A stretch of 33,997 bases of DNA. Origin: Rhodospirillaceae bacterium (GTDB taxonomy: Bacteria; Pseudomonadota; Alphaproteobacteria; GCA-2731375). The stretch is taken from positions 29,681 to 63,677 of the forward strand of contig PCBT01000042.1 of the NCBI GenBank assembly GCA_002731375.1. Reading direction: 5' to 3'. The position numbers were made by a program, and so were the translations under genes. The number at the start of each line of letters is the position of its first letter. The first letter of the stretch is position 1. Below, piece after piece: positions 18,617 through 28,591 of this stretch. The notes under the pieces were generated by a model. That model was not told the DNA's origin. It saw nothing but the letters and a program-made list of their open reading frames with translations, and searched no databases.

Positions 18617-19489
18617 ATGACGACGGATTGGAATGGCCGCGCCCTGGTTGATACGGACTGGCTGGCGGCACACTTGGAAGACGAAAATCTACGCATTGTC
18701 GATGCCTCGGTCGTGATGACGCGCACGGACGAAGGCGCCTGGAAGCCCAGCAGCGGACGCGGCAGCTATGAAGGAGGACATATTCCAGGCACGCAATTCA
18801 TCGATCTGTTGACCGAGGTTCAGGACAAATCAAGTGGCCTGAATTTCACTTTGCCGGGGGCGGAGGATTTCGCCAAGGACATGGCGGGCAGAGGCATCGG
18901 CGATGATCACATGGTCGTCGTTTATGCCACCGCCGTGCCTTGGTGGGCGACGCGGTTCTGGTGGATGCTGCGGGCCAACGGCCATGACCAGGTCGCCGTG
19001 CTGGATGGCGGCCTGGATAAATGGCGCAAAGAAGGCAGAACAATCAGTACGGAGGCGACGGTCCATCCCGGCGCTAAGTTCACGGCAAACCGGCGCCCGG
19101 AACTCATCGCGGACAAGGACGATGTGCAGACCATGCTGACCAGTCGGAATGGCGCCGTCATCAATGCGCTGTCACGACAGCTATTCACGGGTGAGAGTGA
19201 TCTTGGTTACGGACGGCCCGGCCGTATCGCAGGCAGCGTGCTGTTGTCGTCGCTGGGCCTGATCGATCAAGACAACGGCACCTATTTGCCCGAGGATGCA
19301 TTGCGCCAGACTGTTCAGGATGGCTTGGGCGATCTCGGCGGCGAGGCGATCTGTTATTGCGGCGGCGGCATTGCCGCGACCATGGCCGCCCTGGTGCTGG
19401 ATTTGCTTGGTTACGACAAGGTTTCCGTCTATGACGCCTCACTGCAGGAATGGGCCGCTGACGAGAGCTTGCCCATGGAGACCGGCTGA
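18617..19489 (+). CDS. Two-domain sulfurtransferase (rhodanese / 3-mercaptopyruvate type)
   Basis: This 290-residue enzyme has tandem rhodanese domains. The first (about 1-145) lacks a Cys in the loop; the second (about 160-290) carries Cys248 in CYCGGGIAAT, the persulfide site. GSYEGGHIPGTQFID and YGRPGRIAGSVLL are the conserved second-motif segments of the two domains. The loop CGGGIAA differs from the CGSGVTA of mercaptopyruvate sulfurtransferases and the CRKGVTA of thiosulfate enzymes, so the sulfur donor is uncertain. GGGAGGAG is a strong ribosome binding site. Confidence 0.88.
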   Translation: MTTDWNGRALVDTDWLAAHLEDENLRIVDASVVMTRTDEGAWKPSSGRGSYEGGHIPGTQFIDLLTEVQDKSSGLNFTLPGAEDFAKDMAGRGIGDDHMVVVYATAVPWWATRFWWMLRANGHDQVAVLDGGLDKWRKEGRTISTEATVHPGAKFTANRRPELIADKDDVQTMLTSRNGAVINALSRQLFTGESDLGYGRPGRIAGSVLLSSLGLIDQDNGTYLPEDALRQTVQDGLGDLGGEAICYCGGGIAATMAALVLDLLGYDKVSVYDASLQEWAADESLPMETG

Positions 19490-19502
19490 CGGCTGAGAGC
19501 TC

Positions 19503-20633
19503 ATGACGGATTTTCCATCGGCTGAGTACGAGGCAAGGCTGGCGCGGGCCCAGGACGCGATGAGGGCTGCGCATCTTGATGCGCTGTTTTTCACGACTGA
19601 GGCGGAGATGCGGTATTTCACCGGATTTCGCACCTTGTTCTGGCAAAGTCCTACCCGGCCTTGGTTCTTGATAATTCCCCGCTCCGGCCTGCCCATCGCA
19701 ATTGTCCCCGAAATTGGTGCGGCGCTGATGCAAGCTACATGGCTGGACGACATCCGCACCTGGTGCTCGCCCCATGCCAGCGATGACGGCGTCTCCCTAC
19801 TGATCGAGGCTCTGCGGGGCAATGCTAGGATCGGCATGATGATGGGGCGGGAAAGCAGTCTGCGCATGCCTATGGTGGATTTTTGGAAGTTGCGGGATCG
19901 CCTGGAGAGCGCTTCATTTGTCGATGCCTCCGCATTGCTTCAGGGCCTACGCATGGTCAAGTCATCGGCAGAAATTCAGAAGATTGCAGCGATCTGCGCT
20001 ATAGCCAGCAATAGTTTCGCCAACGCCGCGCAGATTTTTCACGAAGGCCAGAGGCTGCGAGACGCATTCCGCGCCTTCAAGATCGATTTGCTCAACCAAG
20101 GCGCCGACGACGTACCCTATCTGGTCGGCGGAGCGGATCAGGGTGGATACGGCGATATAATTTCACCCCCCGGTGATGAACCGGTCAGGGCCGGCGACGT
20201 CCTGATGCTGGATACCGGCGCCACCCTGGACGGCTATTTTTGCGACTTTGACCGCAACTTCGCCTTTGGCCATGCCAGCGATGCAGCCAAAACCGCATAT
20301 GACACGCTGTTTCGCGCCACTGACGCGGCCCTACAGGCTGCCCGACCGGGCATGCGTTGCCGTGATCTGTACCGCGTCATGGCGGATGTCATTGCCCAGG
20401 ATGGCAGCGACGTGGGCCGATTCGGCCATGGCCTGGGCCTACAATTGACCGAAGCGCCGTCGCTGATCTCATTCGATGAAACCGTCCTGCGGTCAGATAT
20501 GGTCATTACCCTGGAACCAAGCATGACGGTGGGGCCGGGCAAGGTCATGGTGCATGAAGAAAACATCGTGATACATGAAAACGGCGCCGAATTGCTGAGC
20601 CGCCGCGCGCCACCTGAATTGCCCATTTTGTGA
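19503..20633 (+). CDS. M24 family metallopeptidase (Xaa-Pro peptidase / ectoine hydrolase-like)
   Basis: This 376-residue protein has an N-terminal creatinase-type domain and a C-terminal pita-bread fold. All five metal ligands are present: Asp237 in LDTGA, Asp248 in CDFDR, His309 in GHGLGLQLTEAP, Glu338 in TLEPSM and Glu352 in VHEENIV. Ligands are therefore intact and hydrolase activity is expected. The following gene is EutA-like, and the same pair (M24 hydrolase plus EutA) occurs in ectoine utilisation loci, so ectoine ring opening is a candidate role. EutB, EutC and EutE are not here, so this remains inference. It starts 13 nt after the sulfurtransferase stop. Confidence 0.88.
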   Translation: MTDFPSAEYEARLARAQDAMRAAHLDALFFTTEAEMRYFTGFRTLFWQSPTRPWFLIIPRSGLPIAIVPEIGAALMQATWLDDIRTWCSPHASDDGVSLLIEALRGNARIGMMMGRESSLRMPMVDFWKLRDRLESASFVDASALLQGLRMVKSSAEIQKIAAICAIASNSFANAAQIFHEGQRLRDAFRAFKIDLLNQGADDVPYLVGGADQGGYGDIISPPGDEPVRAGDVLMLDTGATLDGYFCDFDRNFAFGHASDAAKTAYDTLFRATDAALQAARPGMRCRDLYRVMADVIAQDGSDVGRFGHGLGLQLTEAPSLISFDETVLRSDMVITLEPSMTVGPGKVMVHEENIVIHENGAELLSRRAPPELPIL

Positions 20634-20643
20634 GGTGATGGCC

Positions 20644-21389
20644 ATGAAACTACCTTTCATTCTGGATCAAGGCATGGCGTCGCAAGCCGCCTTCGGCGTC
20701 ATCGTCCTGCAGGCGGACGAAACCCTGGAAGCCGAGTTTGCCGGTCTGTTCGATCGGCCCGGATTGGCGCTGTATCACACGCGTATTCCCAGCGGAGCCG
20801 AAGTCACGGCGGAAACACTGGCGGACATGGAACGCGAACTACCCCGCGCGGTATCCTTGCTACCTACCGCCGGGCCGCTGGATGTGGTGGCCTATGCCTG
20901 TACTTCAGGGGCGACGGTCATTGGGCCCGCGAACGTCGCCGACGCCATTCAGTCAATCCATTCCACGGCCAGTACCACCGATCCCCTGAGCGCCGTTATC
21001 GCGGCCTGCCGGCATCTTGGCATCAAGCGTCTGGGCGTCGTCAGCCCCTATGTCGCCGAAGTCTGCACGGCCATGAACAGCCTGCTCGAACAAAACGGCC
21101 TTACCATCGCCGCCTTCGGCTCGTTCGAGCAAAGCGAGGAAGCGCTCGTGGCCCGGATCACGCCTCAATCCGTGCATGACGCGGTTTGCGCCGTGGGCCG
21201 AAACGGTGATGTGGACGCCATCTTCGCCGCCTGCACCAACCTGCGCACCTTTGGAATCATAGACAGAGCGGAGGCAACGATCGACAAGCCAGTCATCACC
21301 TCCAACCAGGCTCTGGCCTGGCATATGCTGACGCTGGCCAATGCCACCACGAAAGGCGTCGGACCGGGAATGCTGTTCGACGGAAGCCC

Positions 21390-21393
<4 letters not shown>
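20644..21393 (+). CDS. Maleate isomerase / EutA-like Asp-Glu racemase superfamily protein
   Basis: This 249-residue protein has the two catalytic cysteines of the maleate isomerase, arylmalonate decarboxylase and EutA group: Cys86 in VAYACTSGA and Cys197 in FAACTNLRTF, with RLGVVSPYVAEV between. ATG at 20644 is preferred to GTG 20635 and ATG 20638 because GAGGTGA (20632-20638) then sits at normal distance. The upstream stop lies inside this site. The ORF ends in a TTAG that shares bases with the stop of the convergent bcp gene. The substrate could be a C4 dicarboxylate or an ectoine catabolite; sequence alone does not decide. Confidence 0.82.
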
Positions 21394-21863
<470 letters not shown>

Positions 21864-21876
21864 GCTTCATTCTCCC

Positions 21877-23601
21877 CTATTTGTTGTTTCGCAATGCGTC
21901 TGTCGCGCGCTCATCCACGGCACCGCTAGCATCGAGAACCACGCCATAAAGATCCCGCGCCGCGCTCAGCGAGACCATGCCGTCGCGCACGTCCACGGCG
22001 ACCTTGGCGGCATCTCGCTGAAATGGATCGCCATAGCCGCCGCCGCCCGGCATTTCCAGATGCAGACGGTCGTTGCGCGGTATGGACTGCGTGCCCTTGT
22101 TGTTCAGGACCTCACCAGAAGTAAGTTCAACATTGCCCGTGAAACCGTCCAGGCCGCCTTCCCGCCCGCGCGGGGCATGGTGCACACGGTCAAAGGTGGC
22201 AGCGATGGCAAAGGGCGCGTTTTCGGAACTGGCGATTTGCATCACCTGCCCGGTCCCGCCACGGAATTCGCCCGCGCCGCCCGAATCCGTGCGGTATTCC
22301 TTTTTCCAGACCACGATGGGCGCAATGGACTCGTTGATCTCTACCGGCGTGTTGCGCACCCCGGAGGGAAACGCCGTTGCCGACAGGCCATCCTTGTGCG
22401 GCCGCGCGCCCGCACCACCCGTATGGAACAGCCCAACCGCGAACGGCGTCGCATCGGCAAAATCTTCGCCGGGCACCAGGCCATGGCCGCCCATCAGAGC
22501 CGGGTTCCACAGACACGATGTACCTTCGGCGGGCGCCCGGCCGGCTACCGCCTTGTGCAGGCAGCCCATCACCACGTCTGGCAGCATCTGGCCCGTAATA
22601 TGCCGCGCGGCAACGGCGCAAGGGTGCGGCGCGTTCAGGATCGTGCCTTCGGGCGCGGTCACTTTCACGGCGGAGAGCGAGCCGGCATTGTTCGGCACGG
22701 TCGGCCCCACCAAGCAGCGCACGCCAAACGAAGCATAAGCCTGGGTATAGGTAATCGGCACGTTGATGCCTTTGTTGGAGACCCCGGTGGAGCCGGCGAA
22801 ATCCACATAAATACCGTCATCGGCAATGGTCAGGGCGGCGACCAGATCCAACGGCTTGTCATAGCCATCGACCCGCATGGAATTGTGGTAGGTACCCTTG
22901 GGCAGCTTGGCGATTTCATCCAGCATGGCCTGATGGGAATGTTGCACCATGTACTGGCCCAGCCCATCCAGATTATCCAGACCGAACTCGTCCATCATTT
23001 CCACCAGGCGGCGGCAACCGATTTCGTTACAGGCGGTCAGGGAATACAGATCGCCCTCGACCTGGATCGGCTCGCGCACATTGGCGCGGACAATTTCCAG
23101 AATGGCCTCGTCCATTTTGCCCGCCTTGGCTAGCGGCAAAATGGGCAGATACAGCCCCTCGTCATAGACCTGCCGGCCATCGGCGCCAAAGCCTATACCG
23201 CCCACATCTACAACGTGAGTCGTCGAGGCGAACAGGCCCACGGCCTTGCCCTGATAAAAGGTCGGCGTGACCATGGTGAAATCATGCAGATGGCCGGTGC
23301 CCAGCCAGGGATCGTTGGTGACGTAGACATCGCCGGGGCTCATAGTATCGGCGGGATACTTGTCCAAAAAGAACTCGACCGAAGCGGCCATGGCATTGAC
23401 ATGGCCCGGCGTGCCAGTGACCGCCTGCGCCAACATGCGGCCTTGAGTGTCGAAAACACCGGCGGAGAGATCGCCGGCCTCACGGGCCGCGGTGGAAAAG
23501 GCCGTGCGGATCAGGGTTTGCGCCTGTTCCTCGACAATGGCTATCAGACGGTTCCACATGATCTGGTTTTGGATTTCCGATAGGGCTGAATTCTTGCTCA
23601 T
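21877..23601 (-). CDS. hyuB: Hydantoinase B / oxoprolinase beta family subunit
   Basis: This 574-residue subunit is of the HyuB, N-methylhydantoinase B and acetone carboxylase alpha family. Landmarks are SEIQNQIMWNRLIAIVEEQ at the N-terminus, AAREAGDLSAGVFD, the metal-site stretch GDVYVTNDPWLGTGHLHD, STTHVVDVGG, NAPHPCAVAARHITGQMLPDVV, and the C-terminal MPGGGGYGDP. The protein works with HyuA in ATP-dependent opening of hydantoin-like or oxoproline rings. It overlaps hyuA by 4 nt (23598-23601), so the two subunits are made in parallel. The ring substrate is unknown. Confidence 0.9.
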   Translation of the reverse strand: MSKNSALSEIQNQIMWNRLIAIVEEQAQTLIRTAFSTAAREAGDLSAGVFDTQGRMLAQAVTGTPGHVNAMAASVEFFLDKYPADTMSPGDVYVTNDPWLGTGHLHDFTMVTPTFYQGKAVGLFASTTHVVDVGGIGFGADGRQVYDEGLYLPILPLAKAGKMDEAILEIVRANVREPIQVEGDLYSLTACNEIGCRRLVEMMDEFGLDNLDGLGQYMVQHSHQAMLDEIAKLPKGTYHNSMRVDGYDKPLDLVAALTIADDGIYVDFAGSTGVSNKGINVPITYTQAYASFGVRCLVGPTVPNNAGSLSAVKVTAPEGTILNAPHPCAVAARHITGQMLPDVVMGCLHKAVAGRAPAEGTSCLWNPALMGGHGLVPGEDFADATPFAVGLFHTGGAGARPHKDGLSATAFPSGVRNTPVEINESIAPIVVWKKEYRTDSGGAGEFRGGTGQVMQIASSENAPFAIAATFDRVHHAPRGREGGLDGFTGNVELTSGEVLNNKGTQSIPRNDRLHLEMPGGGGYGDPFQRDAAKVAVDVRDGMVSLSAARDLYGVVLDASGAVDERATDALRNNK

Positions 23602-25685
23602 GCGGCTTCTCCCGTCTTCCGCGATATTTCAATATGGCCAGCAGCATCAACCTTGGCCTGAAAATGCGATGTTACCGCCGTTGTTGTCTGCGCCTCGGCG
23701 ATCAAGGCCGGTCCCTGCAAGGTCATGCCAGGGGACATATCGGCGCGTTGATAGACAGGCGCGGCGACGAAATCGGTCAGGTCCGCATCGAACAGCTTTC
23801 GTTCGCCGCTGGCCGCTGCAGCACCGGCGTCGGAAACATCGGCCTGTGCCGGCGATGTTGGCTGTATGGTCGCAATGGATAGGGCCCAGGTCAGGATTTC
23901 CACTTCCATGGAGGGGATGTCCCGGCCGAACAGATCCACGTAAGCCTTGTCGTAGGCCGCGCGGAGAGCCGGGCCATCATCCTTGGTCAAGGCCCGCGCG
24001 GGCACCTCGACGACGATCTCATGGCCCTGGCCGATATAGCGCATGTAGGCGATTCGACGTTCTTCCAGCCGTGCATTCGGCGCACCGGAAACCACGATGG
24101 CATGGGCCTCGTCATGCATCTCCGCGAACATCTTGTTCAGGCCCTCCGGCTCGAACGCCGCCAGGTGCGTATAGCGGCTACGCACCACTTCATACGAGAC
24201 CGGCGCGGCCAGAAAACCGATGGCGGAGCCGACGCCCGCGCCTTGCGGGATGATAACCCGGTCCATGCCCAATTTTTCAGCCATACGGCAGGCATGCAGG
24301 GGCGCCGCGCCGCCAAAGGCGATCAAGGTTCGCTCGGACAGCTCCTTGCCTTGTTCCACCGCATGTACACGGGCCGCGTTGGACATGTTCTCTTCCACCA
24401 TCTCGGAGACGGCGAAGGCCGCCAGGGGCCCGTCGAGATTGAGCTTCTGCGCAATGGTTTCGTCGAGCACCGCATCCGCTAGTTCCGGCGATAGCGCCAC
24501 CGAACCACCAGCGAACCCTTCCGGCGAGATTCGGCCCAGGGCCACATCGGCGTCCGTGACCGTGGCCCCCGTCCCGCCCTGGCCATAGCAGGCCGGGCCG
24601 GGTTCGGAGCCAGCGCTTTCCGGCCCCACCTGAATGCGGCCCAGATTATCGATCTGCGCGATGGAACCGCCACCAGCGCCGATTTCGACCATCTCGATCA
24701 CAGGAATACGCAGGGGTAGGCCGCTGCCCTTGGTAAAGCGGTATTGCCGGTCGACCTCGAAAGTGCGGGAGGTTTGCGGCCGGCCCTCGTCAATCAGGCA
24801 GATTTTCGCCGTGGTGCCGCCCATGTCATAGGACAGCACCTTGTCCAAACCACATTCCATGGCGATATGCCCGGCCAGGATGGCGCCGCCGGCGGGTCCG
24901 GATTCGACCAGACGGATAGGATGCCGCCGCGCGGTTTCGACCGTGGTCAGGCCGCCGCCAGAGGTCATCATGAACAGTGGGCATGTGGCGCCCTCGTCAC
25001 GCAAACAGGCATCCAGATCCGCCAGATACGATGCCATCAAAGGCTGCACATAGGCGTTGGCTGAGGCCGTGGACATACGTTCGTATTCGCGGATTTCCGG
25101 GCAGACTTCGGACGACAGGGTGATCCACAGATCCGGCAGCTTAGCGTGCAGGATATCGGCCACCCGCTGTTCATGCGCCGCATTGGCATATGAATGCATC
25201 AATGTGATAGCAACGCTTTCCACACCATTGTCGCGCAACATGGGCACCAGCGCACGGACGCTTTTTTCATCCAGATCCAGCAGCACATCACCCTTGGCGT
25301 TGCAGCGCTCCAGTACGGGCAGGCGCAGATAGCGGGGCACCAAGGGTACCGGTTTATCAATATTGATGTCGTATTGGTCAAAGCGGTGCTCGTAGCCCAT
25401 CTCGACCGCGTCACGGAAACCTTCGGTAACGATCAAGGCGGTTTTGGCGCCCTTGCGCTGGATCACCGTGTTCGTGGCTAAGGTGGTGCCGTGGACGACG
25501 AAATCCAAGTCCTTAGCAGCGATCCCGGCCTCGGGCAAGACGGCGCGGACGCCGGCCATGACACCCTCTTCCGGTGCCTGTGGGGTGGTCAGGACCTTGC
25601 GCGTGAACATCGCGCCGCCGAGGTCGAGGGCTACATCGGTAAAGGTGCCGCCGATATCAACGGCTAAACGGGCAGTTTCAGACAT
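23598..25685 (-). CDS. hyuA: Hydantoinase A / oxoprolinase alpha family ATPase subunit
   Basis: This 695-residue ATP-dependent partner of HyuB belongs to the ASKHA fold. Visible motifs are VDIGGTFTDVALD (phosphate 1), HGTTLATNTVIQRKGAK, SSEVCPEIREYERMSTASANAYV, VLSYDMGGTTAKICLI (phosphate 2), EIGAGGGSIA, and GPACYGQGGTGATVTDADV. FGGAAPLHACRMAEKLGM and PQGAGVGSAIGFL are conserved. It is full length and apparently intact. Gene order LLM oxidoreductase, hyuA, hyuB, bcp with short gaps suggests one operon for degradation of a cyclic amide. Confidence 0.92.
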   Translation of the reverse strand: MSETARLAVDIGGTFTDVALDLGGAMFTRKVLTTPQAPEEGVMAGVRAVLPEAGIAAKDLDFVVHGTTLATNTVIQRKGAKTALIVTEGFRDAVEMGYEHRFDQYDINIDKPVPLVPRYLRLPVLERCNAKGDVLLDLDEKSVRALVPMLRDNGVESVAITLMHSYANAAHEQRVADILHAKLPDLWITLSSEVCPEIREYERMSTASANAYVQPLMASYLADLDACLRDEGATCPLFMMTSGGGLTTVETARRHPIRLVESGPAGGAILAGHIAMECGLDKVLSYDMGGTTAKICLIDEGRPQTSRTFEVDRQYRFTKGSGLPLRIPVIEMVEIGAGGGSIAQIDNLGRIQVGPESAGSEPGPACYGQGGTGATVTDADVALGRISPEGFAGGSVALSPELADAVLDETIAQKLNLDGPLAAFAVSEMVEENMSNAARVHAVEQGKELSERTLIAFGGAAPLHACRMAEKLGMDRVIIPQGAGVGSAIGFLAAPVSYEVVRSRYTHLAAFEPEGLNKMFAEMHDEAHAIVVSGAPNARLEERRIAYMRYIGQGHEIVVEVPARALTKDDGPALRAAYDKAYVDLFGRDIPSMEVEILTWALSIATIQPTSPAQADVSDAGAAAASGERKLFDADLTDFVAAPVYQRADMSPGMTLQGPALIAEAQTTTAVTSHFQAKVDAAGHIEISRKTGEAA

Positions 25686-25712
25686 GCAAATTCTACTCTT
25701 TGTCTTAGCGTT

Positions 25713-26711
25713 CTAGCGGGGAAAATTCTCGGGTGTAAAGGCCTCGAATGTACGTCGGACATCCTCCGGCGAGGCCGGCAAGGGTGCGATGATATGGGTA
25801 TGTATACCAGTTTCACCGGCCCAACGGATACGTTCGTGGCATTCGTCCGCCGTGCCAATGATGGCGATGTCGTTGGCCAATTCGTATGACAGCGCGCCCG
25901 TGGTCTTGGCCCGATCGCGCTCGGCCCAGCCTTCGCGGATGGTGGCCGCCACATCCTCGTAGCCGGCCCAGGAGAGAAAGTTGTTGTAGACCGGCGTCGC
26001 ATAATAGGGGGCCATGCGGCCCCGGAAGGCATCAATCGCGGCGTCCTTGTCATCGGTGACCAGCACCAGATGTCGGTTCACCACTTCAACCTCCGCCGGA
26101 TCCTTGCCGGCCCGTTCGGCACCGATGTGGAGATGCTCAATCATCTTGGGCAGAGCCTTTCTGGGCCACAGGTTGAAAATCACGCCATCACCGACTTCCG
26201 TCGCCATCTCGATCATCTTGGGGCGCAGGGCGGCCAGGTAAATCGGCACCTCGTGCTCCAGGGCTGGTTGGGTATAGCCCTTGGAATAGAGAGTGGAGAG
26301 ATCGAAGTTCGATTTTTCCCCCGCCAGCATGGAGCGGACCATGATGGCGGTCTCCCTCACCCTGGTCAGGGGTTTCTGCAGGGGTACCCCGTTCCATTGA
26401 TCCATCATGGTCTGGGACGAGGCGCCCAGGCCAAGAACAACCCGTCCAGGCATCAGTTGGCCCAGGGTATTGGCCGTCGCCGCCAACACCGCCGGAGTGC
26501 GGGAATAGACCGGCACGATGGCGATGCCAAGACGCAACGTCGGCGCATGCGCGGCCAGGCCGGCCATCAGGGTCAGGGAATCCGGCGATCCCGTATCCGA
26601 CATCCAGCCGTCTTCATAGCCGTTCGCCTCGGCCCATTTGACCCGCTTGATGGTGTCGGAAACGCTTTGTCCGGCAGGTATTGTGACGGCGATACGTTGG
26701 CGTGGCGGCAT
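25713..26711 (-). CDS. Luciferase-like (LLM) flavin/F420-type oxidoreductase
   Basis: This 332-residue TIM-barrel oxidoreductase of the luciferase-like superfamily resembles methylenetetrahydromethanopterin-reductase-like members. The N-terminus RIAVTIPAGQSVSDTIKRVKWAE, LRLGIAIVPVYSRTPAVLA, GRVVLGLGASS and VPIYLAALRPKMIEMATEVGDGVIFNL are typical. Whether it uses F420 or FMN cannot be read from sequence. It begins the operon with hyuA after a 27-nt gap, which hints at an oxidative or reductive step on the same substrate. It is divergent from the SMP-30 gene across 111 nt, where both promoters should lie. Confidence 0.85.
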   Translation of the reverse strand: MPPRQRIAVTIPAGQSVSDTIKRVKWAEANGYEDGWMSDTGSPDSLTLMAGLAAHAPTLRLGIAIVPVYSRTPAVLAATANTLGQLMPGRVVLGLGASSQTMMDQWNGVPLQKPLTRVRETAIMVRSMLAGEKSNFDLSTLYSKGYTQPALEHEVPIYLAALRPKMIEMATEVGDGVIFNLWPRKALPKMIEHLHIGAERAGKDPAEVEVVNRHLVLVTDDKDAAIDAFRGRMAPYYATPVYNNFLSWAGYEDVAATIREGWAERDRAKTTGALSYELANDIAIIGTADECHERIRWAGETGIHTHIIAPLPASPEDVRRTFEAFTPENFPR

Positions 26712-26822
26712 GTAATTCCCTTGCTAACTTCGAAACAGGGTTCATTGAACGACGGCAACATAGCGCCAAGACGCGGACCATGCCATGCTAGAGCAAAGAA
26801 TATTGCAACCCGGAGAGTGTTG

Positions 26823-27752
26823 ATGAGTGAAATTCGTGAAGTCGCGACAGGCCTTCAGTTCCCCGAAGGCCCCATCGCCATGCCCAACGGCGACGTCATT
26901 CTGGTGGAAATCGCGCGCGGCACCCTAAGCCGCGTCAAGCCCGGTGGCACGGTTGAGGTAGTGGCCGAAACCGGCGGTGGCCCCAATGGCGCGGCCATCG
27001 GGCCGGACAGCGCCTGTTATGTTTGCAACAACGGTGGCTTCCGCTGGCACTTCAAGGGTGACAAGATTTTGCCAGGCTATCAGGACGATGATTATTCCGG
27101 CGGCCGGATTGAGCGGGTGGACTTGGAGACCGGTGCGGTCGAAGTGCTGTACAGCGAATGCGACGGTCACCCCCTGCGCGGCCCCAACGACATCGTCTTC
27201 GATAAGGACGGCGGCTTTTGGTTCACCGATCACGGCAAGATCCGCCCGCGCGATGAAGACCGCACCGGGGTCTATTACGCCAAGGCGGATGGTTCCTGCA
27301 TTACCGAAGCGATCTTTCCCATCAGCGGCCCCAACGGTATTGGTCTGTCGGCGGACGAAAAGACGCTCTACGTGGCGGAAACCCACGCCGGACGCTGCTG
27401 GGCCTATGAAATCGCGGAACCGGGCAAGATCGTGCGCGGCCAAGGCGAGGCGCCGTGGGAGCCGGGAAAACTGTTGCTGGGCGTCTTCGACTACCGCTTC
27501 TTTGATAGTCTGGCCATGGACAGCGCCGGCAACGTTTGTATCGGCACCATCGTGCGCGGCGGTATCACGGTGGTCGCGCCGGGTGGCGGCGAAGTCGAGC
27601 ACGTAGCCACGCCAGACGATCCGTACGCCACCAATATCTGCTTTGGCGGCGAAGACCTGCGCACGGCTTATATTACTCTCTCATCCACCGGCAAGCTGGT
27701 TGCCATGGAGTGGCCCCGCCCCGGCCTGCCGCTGAACTTCCTAAATAAATAA
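26823..27752 (+). CDS. SMP-30/gluconolactonase family lactonase
   Basis: This 309-residue six-bladed beta-propeller is a metal-dependent lactonase or sugar-acid lactone hydrolase. The metal-ligand positions are visible as Glu in LQFPEGPIA, Asn in GPND and SGPNGIGL, and Asp in FDSLAMD. The ATG at 26823 follows GGAGAG. The frame is open for another 750 nt upstream, but that part is antisense to the LLM gene and has no family resemblance. Only 4 nt separate its TAA from the convergent phosphatase stop. Confidence 0.88.
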   Translation: MSEIREVATGLQFPEGPIAMPNGDVILVEIARGTLSRVKPGGTVEVVAETGGGPNGAAIGPDSACYVCNNGGFRWHFKGDKILPGYQDDDYSGGRIERVDLETGAVEVLYSECDGHPLRGPNDIVFDKDGGFWFTDHGKIRPRDEDRTGVYYAKADGSCITEAIFPISGPNGIGLSADEKTLYVAETHAGRCWAYEIAEPGKIVRGQGEAPWEPGKLLLGVFDYRFFDSLAMDSAGNVCIGTIVRGGITVVAPGGGEVEHVATPDDPYATNICFGGEDLRTAYITLSSTGKLVAMEWPRPGLPLNFLNK

Positions 27753-27756
27753 GGCT

Positions 27757-28491
27757 CTAGCTTAAACAGGCGGAACGTAACGCGGCGCGTGCAGCGTCAT
27801 CGAGTCCAAGAACCTCTTCCAGATACGACTCCACAGTGCCGCACTGGCCTTCTATCGCTGCGAATGCTGCCGTCAAATATTCCTCGCGGGCGGAAAAAAT
27901 CGAGGCGACGGTTTCGGGGTCCATGCCCGGACGTTCCCGGCCAGCCCGGTCCCAATACTGATTGGTCAGCAAATAGTCCTCGAACACGGTTTCGCGCGGC
28001 ACGCCCAGGGCCGACAGCACCAGGGCGGCGGCGGTGCCGGCGCGGTCCTTGCCGGCGGTGCAATGCACGATAACCCGGTCACCCGCCGCCAGTCGGCGCA
28101 TCAAGGTGCCGTAGCCCTTGGCATAGAGGAACGGATAATTGCTGTAATTTTCGGTTAAATATGTGCGCGCTGTTTCCGCCGCGTCGGGGGCGGCCTGAAA
28201 GCTATCCAGGAACGAAACACCGGGCCGCTCATCCAGTCCCAGCTCCAGCACCTCAACCTGATCATGGTTCAGAAACCGCGACGGCTCCTCCGCCCGCTCA
28301 TCGCCATAGCGCAGGTCAACGGCAGTGTTCACGCCCAATTCGCAAACCGTGGCAATATCGGCATCGGTAAGTGACGAGAGTGTATCGGAACGATAAAAGG
28401 TCCGCCATTTAACGCTTTCACCACTCGCGGTCCGGTAGCCACCCATATCACGAAAGTTCGAAACCCCTTCGAGTTCGATACGTCTTTCCAT
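27757..28491 (-). CDS. Tyrosine-protein phosphatase (dual-specificity-like, CX5R)
   Basis: This 244-residue protein has the P-loop IVHCTAGKDRAGTA with nucleophile Cys144 and Arg150, and the N-terminal GVSNFRDMGGYRT signature of bacterial PTPs that also act on phosphoinositides or small phosphates. Asp in the WPD-like region is not obvious. Start ATG 28491 gives the normal family N-terminus; a GTG at 28548 would add 19 residues with no resemblance. The upstream GGAG is rather distant (about 12 nt). It is the last gene of the minus-strand operon that holds the UGSC protein. Confidence 0.85.
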   Translation of the reverse strand: MERRIELEGVSNFRDMGGYRTASGESVKWRTFYRSDTLSSLTDADIATVCELGVNTAVDLRYGDERAEEPSRFLNHDQVEVLELGLDERPGVSFLDSFQAAPDAAETARTYLTENYSNYPFLYAKGYGTLMRRLAAGDRVIVHCTAGKDRAGTAAALVLSALGVPRETVFEDYLLTNQYWDRAGRERPGMDPETVASIFSAREEYLTAAFAAIEGQCGTVESYLEEVLGLDDAARAALRSACLS

Positions 28492-28591
28492 CTGCTTCGT
28501 CGTCTCCTTTTTGTTGGTCTGGGTCCATTGGCCCCACCGGTGTGCCACCGGCTAAGGCGAACACATCCACAGCGCCGACCGGCAGCGTAGC

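Noticed and set aside
26070-26822. Long + strand open frame upstream of the SMP-30 gene
   Set aside because: It is antisense to the LLM gene, has no family resemblance and no ribosome binding site. The true start is the ATG at 26823 after GGAGAG.
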